Positions 17,292-26,683 of a DNA stretch of 64,000 nt are shown here, one piece after another (the first letter of the stretch is position 1; each line of letters opens with the position of its first letter). Under the pieces are notes generated by a model. It was not told the DNA's origin. It saw only the letters and a list, made by a program, of their open reading frames with translations, and did no database searches. Source of the stretch: Bacillus sp. REN3 (lineage in GTDB: Bacteria; Bacillota; Bacilli; Bacillales; Cytobacillaceae). The stretch lies in assembly GCF_017912555.1 (NCBI RefSeq), contig NZ_JAERSD010000005.1:62001-126000 (forward strand), in the 5' to 3' direction. Position numbers and translations under genes: made by a program.

Positions 17292-18224
17292 TTATTCATA
17301 TCTGAACACATCGCTGGACAGGTACCGTTCACCGGTGTCACAGGCGATGCAGACTACGACTTCATCGGGCTTTAGCTGCTTCGCGACATTGATCGCGGCA
17401 AAACATGCGGCACCGGAGGAAGGGCCAACAAGGATACCTTCTTCTTTTGCAAGGCGCCTCGCAGTCTCGTATGCTTCCTCATCCTCAATCTTGTGGATTT
17501 TGTCATAGACGTCCTGGTTAAGGATTTTCGGGATGAAACCAGGGCTTGTTCCGACAAGCTTGTGTTTCCCTGGTTTTCCTCCTGACAGCACAGGAGATCC
17601 TGCAGGCTCAACAACATGGACCGACAAATCCGGGAATGTTTCCTTGAGTGTTTCCCCGGTCCCAGTGATTGTCCCTCCTGTTCCCGCCGTGGCAACAAAA
17701 GCGCTTAGCGGTTTTTTGAGTTCCTCCATGGCTTGGATGATTTCCTTTGCAGTCGTATTCCGGTGGGCGTCAGGATTTGCGCTGTTTTCGAATTGCATTG
17801 GCATGAAACTGTCCGGTATTTCTTCCAGCAGCTCCTCAGCCTTTTTAATAGCACCCGGCATTTTTTCATCTCCAGGAGTTAAAACAACCTCAGCCCCATA
17901 TGCCTTCAGGAGATTGATCCTTTCGAGTGTCATTGTGTCCGGCATCACAAGGATTGCTTTATATCCTCTGGCCGCGGCATTCATCGCGAGGCCGATTCCG
18001 GTATTCCCGCTTGTTGGCTCGATGATCGTCGAGCCCAGCTTCAGGGAGCCTTCCTTTTCGGCGGCCACGATCATATTATAGGCTGCACGGTCTTTGACAC
18101 TTTTGCTTGGATTGTAGAATTCAAGCTTCAAATAGACAGAAGCGCCGCCTTGAGGCGCAAGTCGGTTCAGTTTGACCAATGGTGTTTCCCCGATCAATGA
18201 AGCGATATTATTGACAACTTTCAT
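17292..18224 (-). CDS. ytkP: Cysteine synthase-like PLP enzyme
   Basis: A 310-residue O-acetylserine sulfhydrylase-family protein, expected to make cysteine from O-acetylserine and sulfide. The PLP lysine lies in NPSKSVKDRAAYNMI, the Asn-loop is EPTSGNTGIGLAM, and the phosphate-binding loop is TAGTGGTITGTG. GPSSGAACFAA closes the cofactor site. The start at 18224 follows GGGAGG; an in-frame extension to 18332 does not look coding. Its neighbours pepV and ytlP point to the ytkP paralogue rather than the main cysK of Bacilli. The exact substrate of YtkP is not settled. Confidence 0.88.
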   Translation of the reverse strand: MKVVNNIASLIGETPLVKLNRLAPQGGASVYLKLEFYNPSKSVKDRAAYNMIVAAEKEGSLKLGSTIIEPTSGNTGIGLAMNAAARGYKAILVMPDTMTLERINLLKAYGAEVVLTPGDEKMPGAIKKAEELLEEIPDSFMPMQFENSANPDAHRNTTAKEIIQAMEELKKPLSAFVATAGTGGTITGTGETLKETFPDLSVHVVEPAGSPVLSGGKPGKHKLVGTSPGFIPKILNQDVYDKIHKIEDEEAYETARRLAKEEGILVGPSSGAACFAAINVAKQLKPDEVVVCIACDTGERYLSSDVFRYE

Positions 18225-18447
18225 TTTTATTTTACCTCCCTTTGCTGCTAAATTCCTTTGGTTTAGTCTTCCAAAGAATTGAATAATTGAAGATTGAAGA
18301 ATGAAAAATAACGTATGTTCCTTCTTTATCATACAAAATATAGACTATTCCTATCAATGATTACGGATTAAAAACGGATAAAGGAAAATCTGCCAAAAAC
18401 CCTTCCCATTTGCTACAATGAATTCAAGATTAGAAAGGATGTTCAAT

Positions 18448-19014
18448 ATGGTTCAGCAAGCCCATTATTTTTATGCCCTCGAATTGCCCGCGGAAGTGAA
18501 AAGATACCTGGAAAAAGCGGCAGAAGGATTGAAACAGCAGCTTGCATTCAAGACATGGGTACATCCCCATGATTATCATATTACGCTTGCATTCCTGGGG
18601 AATGCTCCGTTTGACGCCATCGATACGTCCAACCGGCGGATAGAGGAGGCACTTGAAGGCTTAGCTCCATTCGAGCTCAGGATCGATCATCTCGGTACAT
18701 TCGGGCGAAAAGATTCCCCGCGTATTTTTTGGGCGGGGCTTGAAAGATCACTTGCCCTTGCTGCTTTGAGGGAAAAGGTGTTCTCTGCATGCCTTGACGC
18801 CGGTTTCACCCTTGAGAAAAGGCCGTTCAGCCCTCATATTACGATTGCGAGAAGGTGGCTGGATGAAGCGCCCTATACATACGGGCAAAATCCATTCGAG
18901 GGAGGATTGCCTTTCTGCGCTGACAGAGTCGTTTTGTACAAGACTCATTTGGGGAATAGCCCAAAGTATGAACCAATCACAATATTTCCGCTTGCAGTCC
19001 GCAAGGATGGTTGA
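18448..19014 (+). CDS. thpR: RNA 2',3'-cyclic phosphodiesterase (LigT/ThpR family)
   Basis: A 188-residue 2H-phosphoesterase that opens 2',3'-cyclic phosphate ends of RNA. The two defining HxTx motifs are HDYHITLAFLG in the N-terminal half and SPHITIARRW in the C-terminal half. The ATG at 18448 is preferred because AGAAAGGA lies at a proper distance; ATGs at 18418 and 18439 are alternatives. It corresponds to ytlP of B. subtilis. ytlQ follows after 24 bp, starting a run of co-directional, nearly touching genes up to amyX. Confidence 0.9.
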   Translation: MVQQAHYFYALELPAEVKRYLEKAAEGLKQQLAFKTWVHPHDYHITLAFLGNAPFDAIDTSNRRIEEALEGLAPFELRIDHLGTFGRKDSPRIFWAGLERSLALAALREKVFSACLDAGFTLEKRPFSPHITIARRWLDEAPYTYGQNPFEGGLPFCADRVVLYKTHLGNSPKYEPITIFPLAVRKDG

Positions 19015-19038
19015 AGGCTGCAGGATCAAAGGCAGGTC

Positions 19039-20013
19039 ATGAGCATGGCACAATTAATAAAGCTCCAGGATTATGTTTCCCGTTATGCCCAGGATATTTA
19101 TCTGTACCCTTCGAGATTTGTCCGGCTGAAGCAACAGCAATGGGATGGAATGAAGGATAAATGGGAACAAGGCAAAGTCGAGCAGGCAGACGCTGCATCC
19201 AACTTTGAACAGAAGGAGGGGCAGTCTGTCGGCATTTTAAAGAAACTCAAGGGCAAACTCAGGAAATCCAATGAACTGCAAAAGCCCGAGGCTGATCCTT
19301 TTCCGAATGGCTCCGCAGAATCGTTAATGGAGGAAGTGATAGGCGGGATACCAGGGAATATCAAGTCGGTCGAGCAATTGAAGCAGTATTTCCTGAATGA
19401 GCTGATGCCTTTCCAGTTGAAGTGGGCGAGTTCGACTTTGACAGAAACATCTTTCATTGACAAGGATTTCACAAGGGACCGGACACTGAAGTTTTTGCTT
19501 CAGCGTTTCCCTGATACTTTTCTTATTTTATATAAACCTATCTTTTTACTGAAGAAAGCACCTGTAGAAGCAGAGTTGATTATTGTTACCCCGGCTGCCG
19601 CCATTTGCATTTCCTTTCTTGAAGAGGAGGCTGATGCGGTATTTGTCGGGAGCAAGGAGCGTTTTTGGGTCAAGAAAACGAAGCATCGACAGAAAAAGGT
19701 CCTGAATCCGCTGATCGCGCTGAACAGGACCGGGAAAATTGTTAAATCACTTTTTGACATGCATGGGGTCGAACTGCCAGTGCAAAAATTGTTGCTGAGC
19801 AGGAATGGTTTCATTGATTACCCTCAGCCTCCCTATGGCATACAATTTATCGAAAAACGGAATTTCGAATCCTGGTTCAAGGAACTGAGAAGAATGAAAT
19901 CACCTCTTAAGCATACTCAGTTAAAAGCAGCGCAGGTCCTCTTGCAATATTGCCAGACAACAGCTGTCAGGAGACTTGAATGGGAAAGCAATCCGGATGG
20001 CGATCATCAATAA
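19039..20013 (+). CDS. ytlQ: YtlQ-like protein of unknown function
   Basis: A 324-residue protein whose place between ytlP and ytlR identifies it as YtlQ. Residues ~35-95 are charged and likely disordered (GILKKLKGKLRKSNELQKPE). The rest alternates strands and helices, for example FLLQRFPDTFLILYKPIFLL, EAELIIVTPAAAICISFLEE and NPLIALNRTGKIVKSLFD. The central part recalls NERD-type nuclease-related folds (acidic residues after hydrophobic strands, then a basic KKTKHRQKK), but no catalytic set can be assigned with confidence. There is no signal peptide. The start at 19039 follows AAAGGCAGG; 19045 is an alternative. Confidence 0.75.
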   Translation: MSMAQLIKLQDYVSRYAQDIYLYPSRFVRLKQQQWDGMKDKWEQGKVEQADAASNFEQKEGQSVGILKKLKGKLRKSNELQKPEADPFPNGSAESLMEEVIGGIPGNIKSVEQLKQYFLNELMPFQLKWASSTLTETSFIDKDFTRDRTLKFLLQRFPDTFLILYKPIFLLKKAPVEAELIIVTPAAAICISFLEEEADAVFVGSKERFWVKKTKHRQKKVLNPLIALNRTGKIVKSLFDMHGVELPVQKLLLSRNGFIDYPQPPYGIQFIEKRNFESWFKELRRMKSPLKHTQLKAAQVLLQYCQTTAVRRLEWESNPDGDHQ

Positions 20014-20032
20014 TAAAATGAAGGTTGGTCAT

Positions 20033-21013
20033 ATGGGGAAGATTTATTTTATCGTCAATCCGAATGCCAAGAATGGGAGCTGCCTGAAGACTTGGAGAAA
20101 GCTCGAGGTGGATCTGAGAGCAACCGGGGTGTCGTTCCTTGCTTTTTTTACGGAGTATCCCGGCCATGCACAGGAGATTGCGGAAACGCTTTCCCGAAAA
20201 GCTTCGGGCCAGCCACTCATCATTGCAGCTGTTGGCGGGGACGGTACGATGCATGAAGTGGTGAACGGGGCCGCGGCATACCCGAATACAATGGTAGGAT
20301 TCATACCTGGCGGTTCTGGAAATGATTTTTCGAGAGGCTACAGGATTCCTAAAAAAGCAAGCGATGCATTGCAGTTGTTCATCGGAGAAAACATAGGCGC
20401 TTCAATTGATATCGATATCGGGAAAATCGGACATAATGAAGTCCATGAAACATATTTTATGAATAATATGGGCGTAGGCTTCGATGCGATCATTTCCAAA
20501 GAAGCGAATGAATCGAGGATGAAAAAGCTTTTGAATCGCCTGTCGCTAGGCAGGCTTGTCTATGTTTTCATCCTCGTGAAAAATGTGTTCACTTATCGTC
20601 TCGTTCCTTATGACCTGACGGTTGATGGGAAAGAAATGAGTTTCAAGTCAGCCTGGTTCATAACGGTCTCCAATCAGCGGTTTTACGGGGGCGGAATGAA
20701 AATTGCTCCGCACGCACATCCATCCGATGGGCTGTTGGATGTGACGGTCGTCTCGGATCTTTCAAGATGGAAGCTTCTTCTTGTCTTCATCAGCGTATTC
20801 TGGGGAAAGCATACAATGTTTAAGGAAGTACTGCAATTCACTGCAAAGACGATCACGATTGATTCACCACGAAAAGTACTGGTCCATGCAGATGGGGAAA
20901 TAGTTGGCCACACTCCTTTGAGGATTGATGTGTGCCCAAAAAAATTGAGGATTCTTGCAGGATATGACACCGCAGAGCAAATGGAGGAGTTGAGAAGCGA
21001 TGATGGCCATTGA
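20033..21013 (+). CDS. ytlR: Diacylglycerol kinase-family lipid kinase
   Basis: A 326-residue member of the DagK/sphingosine kinase family, expected to phosphorylate a lipid substrate at the membrane face. The N-terminal domain has IYFIVNPNAKNGSC, the nucleotide loop AVGGDGTMHEVVNG, and FIPGGSGNDFSRGYRIP. The C-terminal beta-rich domain includes NNMGVGFDAIIS and VHADGEIVGHTPLRIDV. The ATG at 20033 is chosen from the family N-terminus (MGKIYFIVN), though its ribosome site (AAGGTTGG) is weak; translation may be coupled to ytlQ, which ends 19 bp earlier. It overlaps amyX by 14 bp. The true lipid substrate is unknown. Confidence 0.88.
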   Translation: MGKIYFIVNPNAKNGSCLKTWRKLEVDLRATGVSFLAFFTEYPGHAQEIAETLSRKASGQPLIIAAVGGDGTMHEVVNGAAAYPNTMVGFIPGGSGNDFSRGYRIPKKASDALQLFIGENIGASIDIDIGKIGHNEVHETYFMNNMGVGFDAIISKEANESRMKKLLNRLSLGRLVYVFILVKNVFTYRLVPYDLTVDGKEMSFKSAWFITVSNQRFYGGGMKIAPHAHPSDGLLDVTVVSDLSRWKLLLVFISVFWGKHTMFKEVLQFTAKTITIDSPRKVLVHADGEIVGHTPLRIDVCPKKLRILAGYDTAEQMEELRSDDGH

Positions 21014-23150
21014 GCGTATATTTAATGCCTACCTAGATCAATTGAATGTAATCACCATTCTGCTTCCTTATCCTTATTTTAGCGGTGAATCCAAAGCTTT
21101 CAGGATCAAAGGAAATGGCATTGATTTGCCGTTGGAAATACAGGAAACCATCCGTCTTGACCAGGCTGTGAAGTATGTTTGTGTTCCAGCTATCACTCCT
21201 GAAATCGGCAAGGAATATACGATAGTGGATGAGCACGGCGGCGAGACAGACCTGCAGATTGGCTCTGTTATCCGTTCAGAGGAATTTGACCAGCTTTTCT
21301 TTTATGAAGGCAATGACCTTGGGGTGTCATATGCAGAAGGAATGAGCGGGTTCAAAGTATGGGCTCCCACTGCCACTAACGTCAAGCTCAAGCTTTTTCC
21401 AAAGGATGAGGATGGTGCAGAGTTTGTCAGGATGGACAGAGGGGAGAAAGGCGTCTGGTCTGTTGAAATCGCCCGTGATCTCGAATTATACCGTTATAGT
21501 TTTTTGGTATGTGTGAATCTTAGGTGGCGTGAAGCGGTTGATCCATATGCTCGGGCAGTTTCCGTAAATGGGAGGCACGGGGTCATCATCGATCCTGAAA
21601 AGGCGCGCATTGCCCATGTCATCCCTCCTCAGTATGGCGCTCCCATCGATGCAATCATCTATGAAACACATATAAGGGATTTGACGATGCACCCAGGAAG
21701 CGGTACTAAAGACAAAGGAACGTATACCGGAGCCGCAGGGATAGGAACGGCGAGTCCAAGGGGGATACCGACCGGGCTTTCCTACATAAAAAGCCTGGGC
21801 GTAACCCACGTTGAATTCCTGCCATTCAATGATTTTGAAGGTGTGGATGAACTTGAGCCATCAGGTTCATACAATTGGGGCTACAACCCGCTTCATTTCA
21901 ATGCGCCCGAAGGAAGTTATTCGACGGTTCCCGACGCCCCTTACAAACGGATCCTGGAACTGAAGCAGCTGATAGAGGCATCCCATCGAATTGGTTTAAG
22001 GGTAATCATGGATGTTGTCTTCAACCATGTTTTCATCCGCGAGGATTCCTCCTTTGAAAAAATCGTTCCCGGATATTACTTCCGCCACGATTCAAATGGC
22101 CTTCCATCCAATGGCACAGGCGTTGGCAATGATTTTGCATCCGAAAGGCAGATGGCAAGGAAATTCATCCTTGATTCTGTTTTATATTGGATGTCGGAAT
22201 ACCATATAGATGGTCTGAGGTTCGATTTGATGGGGATCCTGGATGTCGAAACAATGGCAGCTGTCCGGGAGGCCGTATTGGCGGCAGACGCTGCGGCACT
22301 GATCATCGGGGAGGGGTGGGATCTTAATACACCGCTCGCCCCTGACAGGAAAGCAAACATCGGGAACCAGGCAAAGCTTGGTGGAATTGGCCAGTTCAAC
22401 GACTGGTTCCGTGATACGATCAAAGGGAGTACATTCAATTTATATGACAGAGGCTACGCAATGGGCAACGAACGACTCGTTGAGGCGGCCAAACAAGTCA
22501 TGGCCGGGAGTGTCGGAATCGGCAGAAGGAAGACGGGGTTATTCCTCGAGCCTGTACAATCTGTCAACTATATTGAATCACATGATAACCATACCCTTTG
22601 GGATAAACTGTCAGTCTGCGATCCTGAACTGGATACTTCTGTACTGAAGAAGAAACACAGGCTGGCGACCTCAATGGTCCTTCTTGCCCAGGGCATCCCT
22701 TTTTTGCATAGCGGACAGGAATTTTTCAGGACAAAGAAGGGGATCGGGAACAGCTACCGTTCCCCGGATGAAATCAATTGGCTTGATTGGGATTTGCGGG
22801 ACGAAAATATTGAAAATGTGGAATATATCAAAGGAATCATCAGTATCCGCAAAAGCCATGCAGCTTTCCGGTTTCCGGATAAAGCGGGGATCTGCAGGCA
22901 TATGTCCTTCATTCCGGTGCATGCCCCGCTAATCGGGTATAGGCTGCATGAAATCGGCAACCTAGGAAAATGGAATGAAATCATTGTTTTTTTCAATCCG
23001 ACAAATGGCCAGCAGCTTGTTGATTTAAGCAAGGATGCGAGATGGAACGTCCTCGCCGACCATGAAAATGCCAGCGAACGGCCTTTCCGCCAACTGGAAG
23101 GCAGCAAGGCGCTGATTGAACCGTGGTCGCTGTTCACTGCAGCAAGGTAA
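21000..23150 (+). CDS. amyX: Type I pullulanase
   Basis: A 716-residue GH13 enzyme that hydrolyses alpha-1,6 links in pullulan or branched glucans. No signal peptide is present, so it acts in the cytoplasm on imported or stored glucan. An N-terminal carbohydrate-binding domain (GFKVWAPTATNVKLKLFPKD) precedes the catalytic barrel. The type I signature YNWGYNPLHFN is present, as are FNHVF, the nucleophile in DGLRFDLMGILD, the acid in IIGEGWDL, and ESHDNHTLWDK. The ATG at 21000 lies inside ytlR with GGAGGAG upstream, so translation is coupled. The ytlR-amyX order is shared with B. subtilis. Confidence 0.94.
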   Translation: MMAIERIFNAYLDQLNVITILLPYPYFSGESKAFRIKGNGIDLPLEIQETIRLDQAVKYVCVPAITPEIGKEYTIVDEHGGETDLQIGSVIRSEEFDQLFFYEGNDLGVSYAEGMSGFKVWAPTATNVKLKLFPKDEDGAEFVRMDRGEKGVWSVEIARDLELYRYSFLVCVNLRWREAVDPYARAVSVNGRHGVIIDPEKARIAHVIPPQYGAPIDAIIYETHIRDLTMHPGSGTKDKGTYTGAAGIGTASPRGIPTGLSYIKSLGVTHVEFLPFNDFEGVDELEPSGSYNWGYNPLHFNAPEGSYSTVPDAPYKRILELKQLIEASHRIGLRVIMDVVFNHVFIREDSSFEKIVPGYYFRHDSNGLPSNGTGVGNDFASERQMARKFILDSVLYWMSEYHIDGLRFDLMGILDVETMAAVREAVLAADAAALIIGEGWDLNTPLAPDRKANIGNQAKLGGIGQFNDWFRDTIKGSTFNLYDRGYAMGNERLVEAAKQVMAGSVGIGRRKTGLFLEPVQSVNYIESHDNHTLWDKLSVCDPELDTSVLKKKHRLATSMVLLAQGIPFLHSGQEFFRTKKGIGNSYRSPDEINWLDWDLRDENIENVEYIKGIISIRKSHAAFRFPDKAGICRHMSFIPVHAPLIGYRLHEIGNLGKWNEIIVFFNPTNGQQLVDLSKDARWNVLADHENASERPFRQLEGSKALIEPWSLFTAAR

Positions 23151-23232
23151 GGGACCTTCATGTTGCCTGATGTTAAATTGATCCTCATGGGGTTGACGCG
23201 ATAAGCCTATTGAGGATAAAATTTATAGGATG

Positions 23233-23270
23233 GCTATTGTCTACGATTCGATCAATAGCTGTCTTTTTAT
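23233..23270 (+). terminator. Probable amyX terminator
   Basis: GCTATTG at 23233-23239 pairs with CAATAGC at 23253-23259, followed by TGTCTTTTTATT. Confidence 0.65.
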
Positions 23271-23283
23271 TCTTAACACAATG

Positions 23284-23475
23284 TATCTGGTACTTCGAGA
23301 AATCTCCAGTTCCAGGTACCATCGGGTTGAGGCCACAAGCCAATCCGTCCGTAAGGTGAAAGAACTAGCCAGCCTTATGCATTGGGCTGGCCAGGGACGC
23401 GCTGGCGTCCACACTGCCAAAGGACGGGCGGTTTTTAGCCGGCGTCCCTCTTTTTGGGGCGCCTCGCGCTTTCTT
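23284..23475 (+). ncRNA. GC-rich structured intergenic RNA candidate upstream of ytmP
   Basis: Several nested pairings sit in a block richer in G+C than its surroundings. TGGTAC near 23288 pairs with GTACCA near 23316. GCCAGCC at 23370 pairs with GGGCTGGC near 23387-23394. AGGGACGC near 23395 pairs with GCGTCCCT near 23444-23451, which is followed by CTTTTTGG, a terminator-like end. A frame open at 23230-23505 does not resemble protein. It could be an attenuator for ytmP (start 23574), a small RNA, or a mobile repeat. No known riboswitch class was recognised. Confidence 0.35.
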
Positions 23476-23573
23476 ATTCCGACTTTTATTAAGAAGATAG
23501 ATTGATATTTTATGCTACATTTCCAGTTTTCAGCAGAATTAGGGAAATAGTGATAAATTGAAGGTGACTAACT

Positions 23574-24350
23574 TTGGAACATTTATTTGGACAGGATTGG
23601 GAAATCGTTCCTGCAGGCGGCGCGACAGGCGCTGCTTATTTTGCGCAGCATGAAGAACAAAGACTGTTTTTAAAACGCAATTCGTCCCCTTTTCTTGCTG
23701 TACTTTCCGCAGAAGGAATTGTCCCCAAGCTTGTTTGGACAAAAAGGTTAGAGAACGGAGATGTGATAACGGCACAGCAATGGATGAATGGAAGAGAGCT
23801 GAAGCCCGGGGATATGAATAACGACCGGGTTGCGAAATTGCTCAAGAAAATCCATGCATCTGATCCATTGCTTGGCATGCTGACAAGGCTTGGAAAAAGC
23901 CCTCTCCAGCCTGAAATGATCCTTACAGCCTTAAATAATGACCTGGACGATGATATTCTTAGCAAGCCTGTTGTGAAAAAGGCGATGGAGTTCCTGGCTG
24001 AGAATGCCCGCAGGGTAGACTGCGCTGAAAAGGTCGTCTGCCATTGCGATGTCAACCATAACAACTGGCTGTTGACAGAAAATAACCAGCTGTACCTGAT
24101 TGATTGGGATGGAGCGATGATTGCTGACCCTGCAATCGACCTTGGCCTTCTTCTTTATTCCTATATCCCTTTCGAGGAATGGGAGAGCTGGCTTGAGAAG
24201 TATGGCTTGAAGCTGACAGAGGATCTTAAGCAAAGGATGAAGTGGTATGTTTATTCACAGGCACTTTCATCCATCCAATGGCACAAAAACCAGGACAGGC
24301 TGGCAGAAATGGAAAAATGGGTCGATTTCTTGAAGAACCTGGTCGAGTGA
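23574..24350 (+). CDS. ytmP: Aminoglycoside/choline kinase-like phosphotransferase
   Basis: A 258-residue protein with the APH/choline kinase fold, which would transfer a phosphate from ATP to a small hydroxyl substrate. The catalytic loop VCHCDVNHNNWLLTENN supplies the base Asp and Asn, and YLIDWDGAMIADPAIDLG is the metal-binding Asp region. The N-terminal lobe has QRLFLKRNSSPFLAVLSAEGIV. The substrate is unknown. The start is TTG at 23574, behind AAGGTGA. It ends exactly where the convergent ytzH ends (24350/24351). Position before trmB matches ytmP of B. subtilis. Confidence 0.85.
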   Translation: MEHLFGQDWEIVPAGGATGAAYFAQHEEQRLFLKRNSSPFLAVLSAEGIVPKLVWTKRLENGDVITAQQWMNGRELKPGDMNNDRVAKLLKKIHASDPLLGMLTRLGKSPLQPEMILTALNNDLDDDILSKPVVKKAMEFLAENARRVDCAEKVVCHCDVNHNNWLLTENNQLYLIDWDGAMIADPAIDLGLLLYSYIPFEEWESWLEKYGLKLTEDLKQRMKWYVYSQALSSIQWHKNQDRLAEMEKWVDFLKNLVE

Positions 24351-24629
24351 TCAGGTGAACTGGCCGATATCATTGACCCATTGTGCCAGCTGGCCGCGGT
24401 GTAACTCGATATGTCCTTCTGTATCTCGGGAGTTGATTCCATTCTGGCTGTACTGATAAACATCCTGCAAAAGCGATTTTACCTTGCTGTCAACATCCGT
24501 ATTGACCAGCAGGGATTTTATCAGCCGTTCCAATTGTTGATATTCCGCAACCGAACCGCAGCAGTCTGCTTCCTGGCTGCTTAATATATCTTTCAGCAAA
24601 TTGACCTGGTCATGATGGCTTAAAGGCAT
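24351..24629 (-). CDS. ytzH: YtzH-like small protein
   Basis: A 92-residue, mostly helical protein, beginning MPLSHHDQVNLLKDILSSQE and containing DCCGSVAEYQQLERLIKSLL. The start at 24629 follows AAAGGGTGA by 7 nt; a frame open to 24665 has no such site. Length and position (between ytmP and trmB, opposite strand) match YtzH of B. subtilis, of unknown function. Its stop abuts the ytmP stop with no spacer, so transcription from each side must run into the other. Confidence 0.82.
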   Translation of the reverse strand: MPLSHHDQVNLLKDILSSQEADCCGSVAEYQQLERLIKSLLVNTDVDSKVKSLLQDVYQYSQNGINSRDTEGHIELHRGQLAQWVNDIGQFT

Positions 24630-24778
24630 AAAAACAATCACCCTTTCGTTTTTGAAGGAATTCACTATTAGATTGTGGATTCCTTTTTATGTTTATGCAC
24701 CACTGCATTTTCGGCTTGAAAACATATGTATTGCATGATATTGTTTGAAACGAATGAAAATAGTACAGAGGTGCAGGT

Positions 24779-25423
24779 ATGAGACTAAGAAACAAGCCTT
24801 GGGCGAAAGATAAATTGCTTCAATATCCGGATTACGTCATCCATGAACCAGAAAAATTCCGCGGTGATTGGGGGGCTGTATTTGAAAAAGACCAGCCGCT
24901 CCATATTGAAATCGGGACAGGAAAGGGCCAGTTCATCACTGGGATGGCCAAAGCGAACCCGGATATCAATTATATTGGTATCGAATTGCAGGAGAGCGTG
25001 ATTGTCAGCGCGCTCGACCGTTTAATCGATGCAGAGCTGCCAAATTGCAAGCTGATGAATGTAAATGGCGCTGAGCTTTCCAAATACTTCGAGCAGGGTG
25101 ATGTGAGCAGGATTTACCTGAATTTCTCGGATCCTTGGCCGAAAACGCGACATGAAAAAAGGAGACTGACATTCAAATCTTTTCTCGAGGTGTATGAATC
25201 CATCCTCGTCAAAAATGGCGAAATCCACTTTAAGACAGATAACCAGGGATTATTCGAATACTCTCTAGTAAGCTTTTCACAATATGGAATGTTATTGAAC
25301 TTTGTAAGTCTCGATCTCCACAACAGTGATTTCGAAGGGAACATCATGACAGAATACGAAGAGAAGTTCTCATCAAAAGGCAGCCGGATTTACCGCTGCG
25401 AAGTGCAATTCCAATGTAGATGA
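24779..25423 (+). CDS. trmB: tRNA (guanine-N7)-methyltransferase
   Basis: A 214-residue SAM-dependent enzyme that forms m7G46 in tRNA. The SAM loop is [15 protein letters not shown], followed by [12 protein letters not shown]. The family signature [17 protein letters not shown] carries the catalytic Asp and tRNA-binding basic residues, and [14 protein letters not shown] follows. GAGGTG precedes the ATG. It corresponds to B. subtilis ytmQ. A strong terminator follows directly, so it is likely a single-gene unit. Confidence 0.95.
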   Translation: MRLRNKPWAKDKLLQYPDYVIHEPEKFRGDWGAVFEKDQPLHIEIGTGKGQFITGMAKANPDINYIGIELQESVIVSALDRLIDAELPNCKLMNVNGAELSKYFEQGDVSRIYLNFSDPWPKTRHEKRRLTFKSFLEVYESILVKNGEIHFKTDNQGLFEYSLVSFSQYGMLLNFVSLDLHNSDFEGNIMTEYEEKFSSKGSRIYRCEVQFQCR

Positions 25424-25429
25424 TCTCCT

Positions 25430-25458
25430 AAGCCCCGCCGGCGATGGCGGGGCTTTTA
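25430..25458 (+). terminator. trmB terminator
   Basis: AAGCCCCGCC at 25430-25439 and GGCGGGGCTT at 25446-25455 form a perfect 10-bp stem, then TTTT. Confidence 0.92.
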
Positions 25459-25656
25459 CTTGGCTGCGGGCTGTTGCCTTTGGGAGAATTAAGTCCGGAA
25501 TCCCGCATTTGCCGTTACTCTTTAAGCGCGTGGCCTTTGTTTCATAACGAAAAAGTGCATGGCAGCCATTTATGCAACTAAACAAAGAAGAAATTATTTA
25601 AAAATTCGAAACCTTAATGATACAATCTAATAAAAGATCGACGAGGGGGAATGGAT

Positions 25657-26487
25657 ATGGAAAAGCTTGAGCTGAAGAATGTGAAACTGAACTGGTTGAA
25701 TGGCGGAGTCACGAACCTTGATGGAGGGGCGATGTTTGGCGTTGTGCCGAAACCGCTGTGGCAAAGGAAGTATGAAGTGAATGAGTCCAATCAGATCGAA
25801 TTGCGGACCGACCCGATTTTAATCCGCGCGGAGGGAAAGAACTTTCTGTTGGAAAGCGGGATTGGGAATGGCAAACTGAACGAGAAGCAAAAAAGGAATT
25901 TTGGCGTGACAGAAGAGTCGAAGCTGGAGGAAAGCCTTGCCGAACACGGGCTGGCTTTTGCTGATATTGATTATGTATTGATGACCCATATGCATTTTGA
26001 CCATGCATGTGGTTTGACGAAAAAAGAAAATGTATCTGCTTTTCCGAATGCAAAAATTATTGTCTCCAGTATTGAATGGGAGGAAATGCGAAATCCGAAT
26101 ATCCGGTCAAAAAGTACATACTGGAAGGAAAATTGGCAGGGAATCGAACAACAGGTTGAGACATTCGACAAAGAGTGGAGTTATGGCCCTATTAAAATGG
26201 TGCATACCGGGGGGCACAGCGACGGCCATTCCATCATGATCATCGAAGATGGGGACGAAACGATTGTCCACATGGCTGACATCATGCCTACCCATGCCCA
26301 TCAAAATCCGCTCTGGGTAATGGCTTATGATGACTATCCCATGGATTCAATTGCGGCAAAGCAAAAATGGCTGGATTTCGGACAAAGCCGTGATGCCTGG
26401 TTCACTTTTTATCATGATGCCATATACAGGGCAATCAAGTTCGATGGGGAAGGAAAAATAAAAGAAGCCATCGAGCATGGAAAATGA
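25657..26487 (+). CDS. ytnP: Metallo-beta-lactamase-fold lactonase homologue
   Basis: A 276-residue metallo-beta-lactamase protein. The zinc motif is [12 protein letters not shown]. Further ligands lie in [30 protein letters not shown] and the final [16 protein letters not shown]. subtilis YtnP has been reported as a lactonase-type enzyme that interferes with signalling by Streptomyces; MBL-fold lactonase activity is the likely role here. The ATG at 25657 is preferred over 25651 because GAGGGGG then has a 7-nt spacing. It stands alone between two terminators. Confidence 0.87.
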   Translation: MEKLELKNVKLNWLNGGVTNLDGGAMFGVVPKPLWQRKYEVNESNQIELRTDPILIRAEGKNFLLESGIGNGKLNEKQKRNFGVTEESKLEESLAEHGLAFADIDYVLMTHMHFDHACGLTKKENVSAFPNAKIIVSSIEWEEMRNPNIRSKSTYWKENWQGIEQQVETFDKEWSYGPIKMVHTGGHSDGHSIMIIEDGDETIVHMADIMPTHAHQNPLWVMAYDDYPMDSIAAKQKWLDFGQSRDAWFTFYHDAIYRAIKFDGEGKIKEAIEHGK

Positions 26488-26643
26488 TTAATCAAAGTGG
26501 AACTGTTGGATCCGGTTTTGAGTTATGAAAGCCGCCGCAATCATCAGATGGAGCGGTTCATAAAAGGAACAAGAGCAGCCCCGGGTGGATTATTTATCCC
26601 TAAACCCTCAGCCTTGGCCTGTTCCCACAGGAAATAAAAAAAA

Positions 26644-26679
26644 GCAGTTCAAAAGGCCTGGGAAGGACTTTTGAACTGC
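26644..26679. terminator. Bidirectional terminator between ytnP and ytzB
   Basis: GCAGTTCAAAAG at 26644-26655 and CTTTTGAACTGC at 26668-26679 form a perfect 12-bp stem, with T-rich tails in both directions. Confidence 0.92.
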
Positions 26680-26683
26680 CTTT

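Noticed and set aside
23230-23505. 91-codon frame before ytmP
   Set aside because: It runs over the amyX terminator and the GC-rich hairpins, and the translation does not look like a protein.
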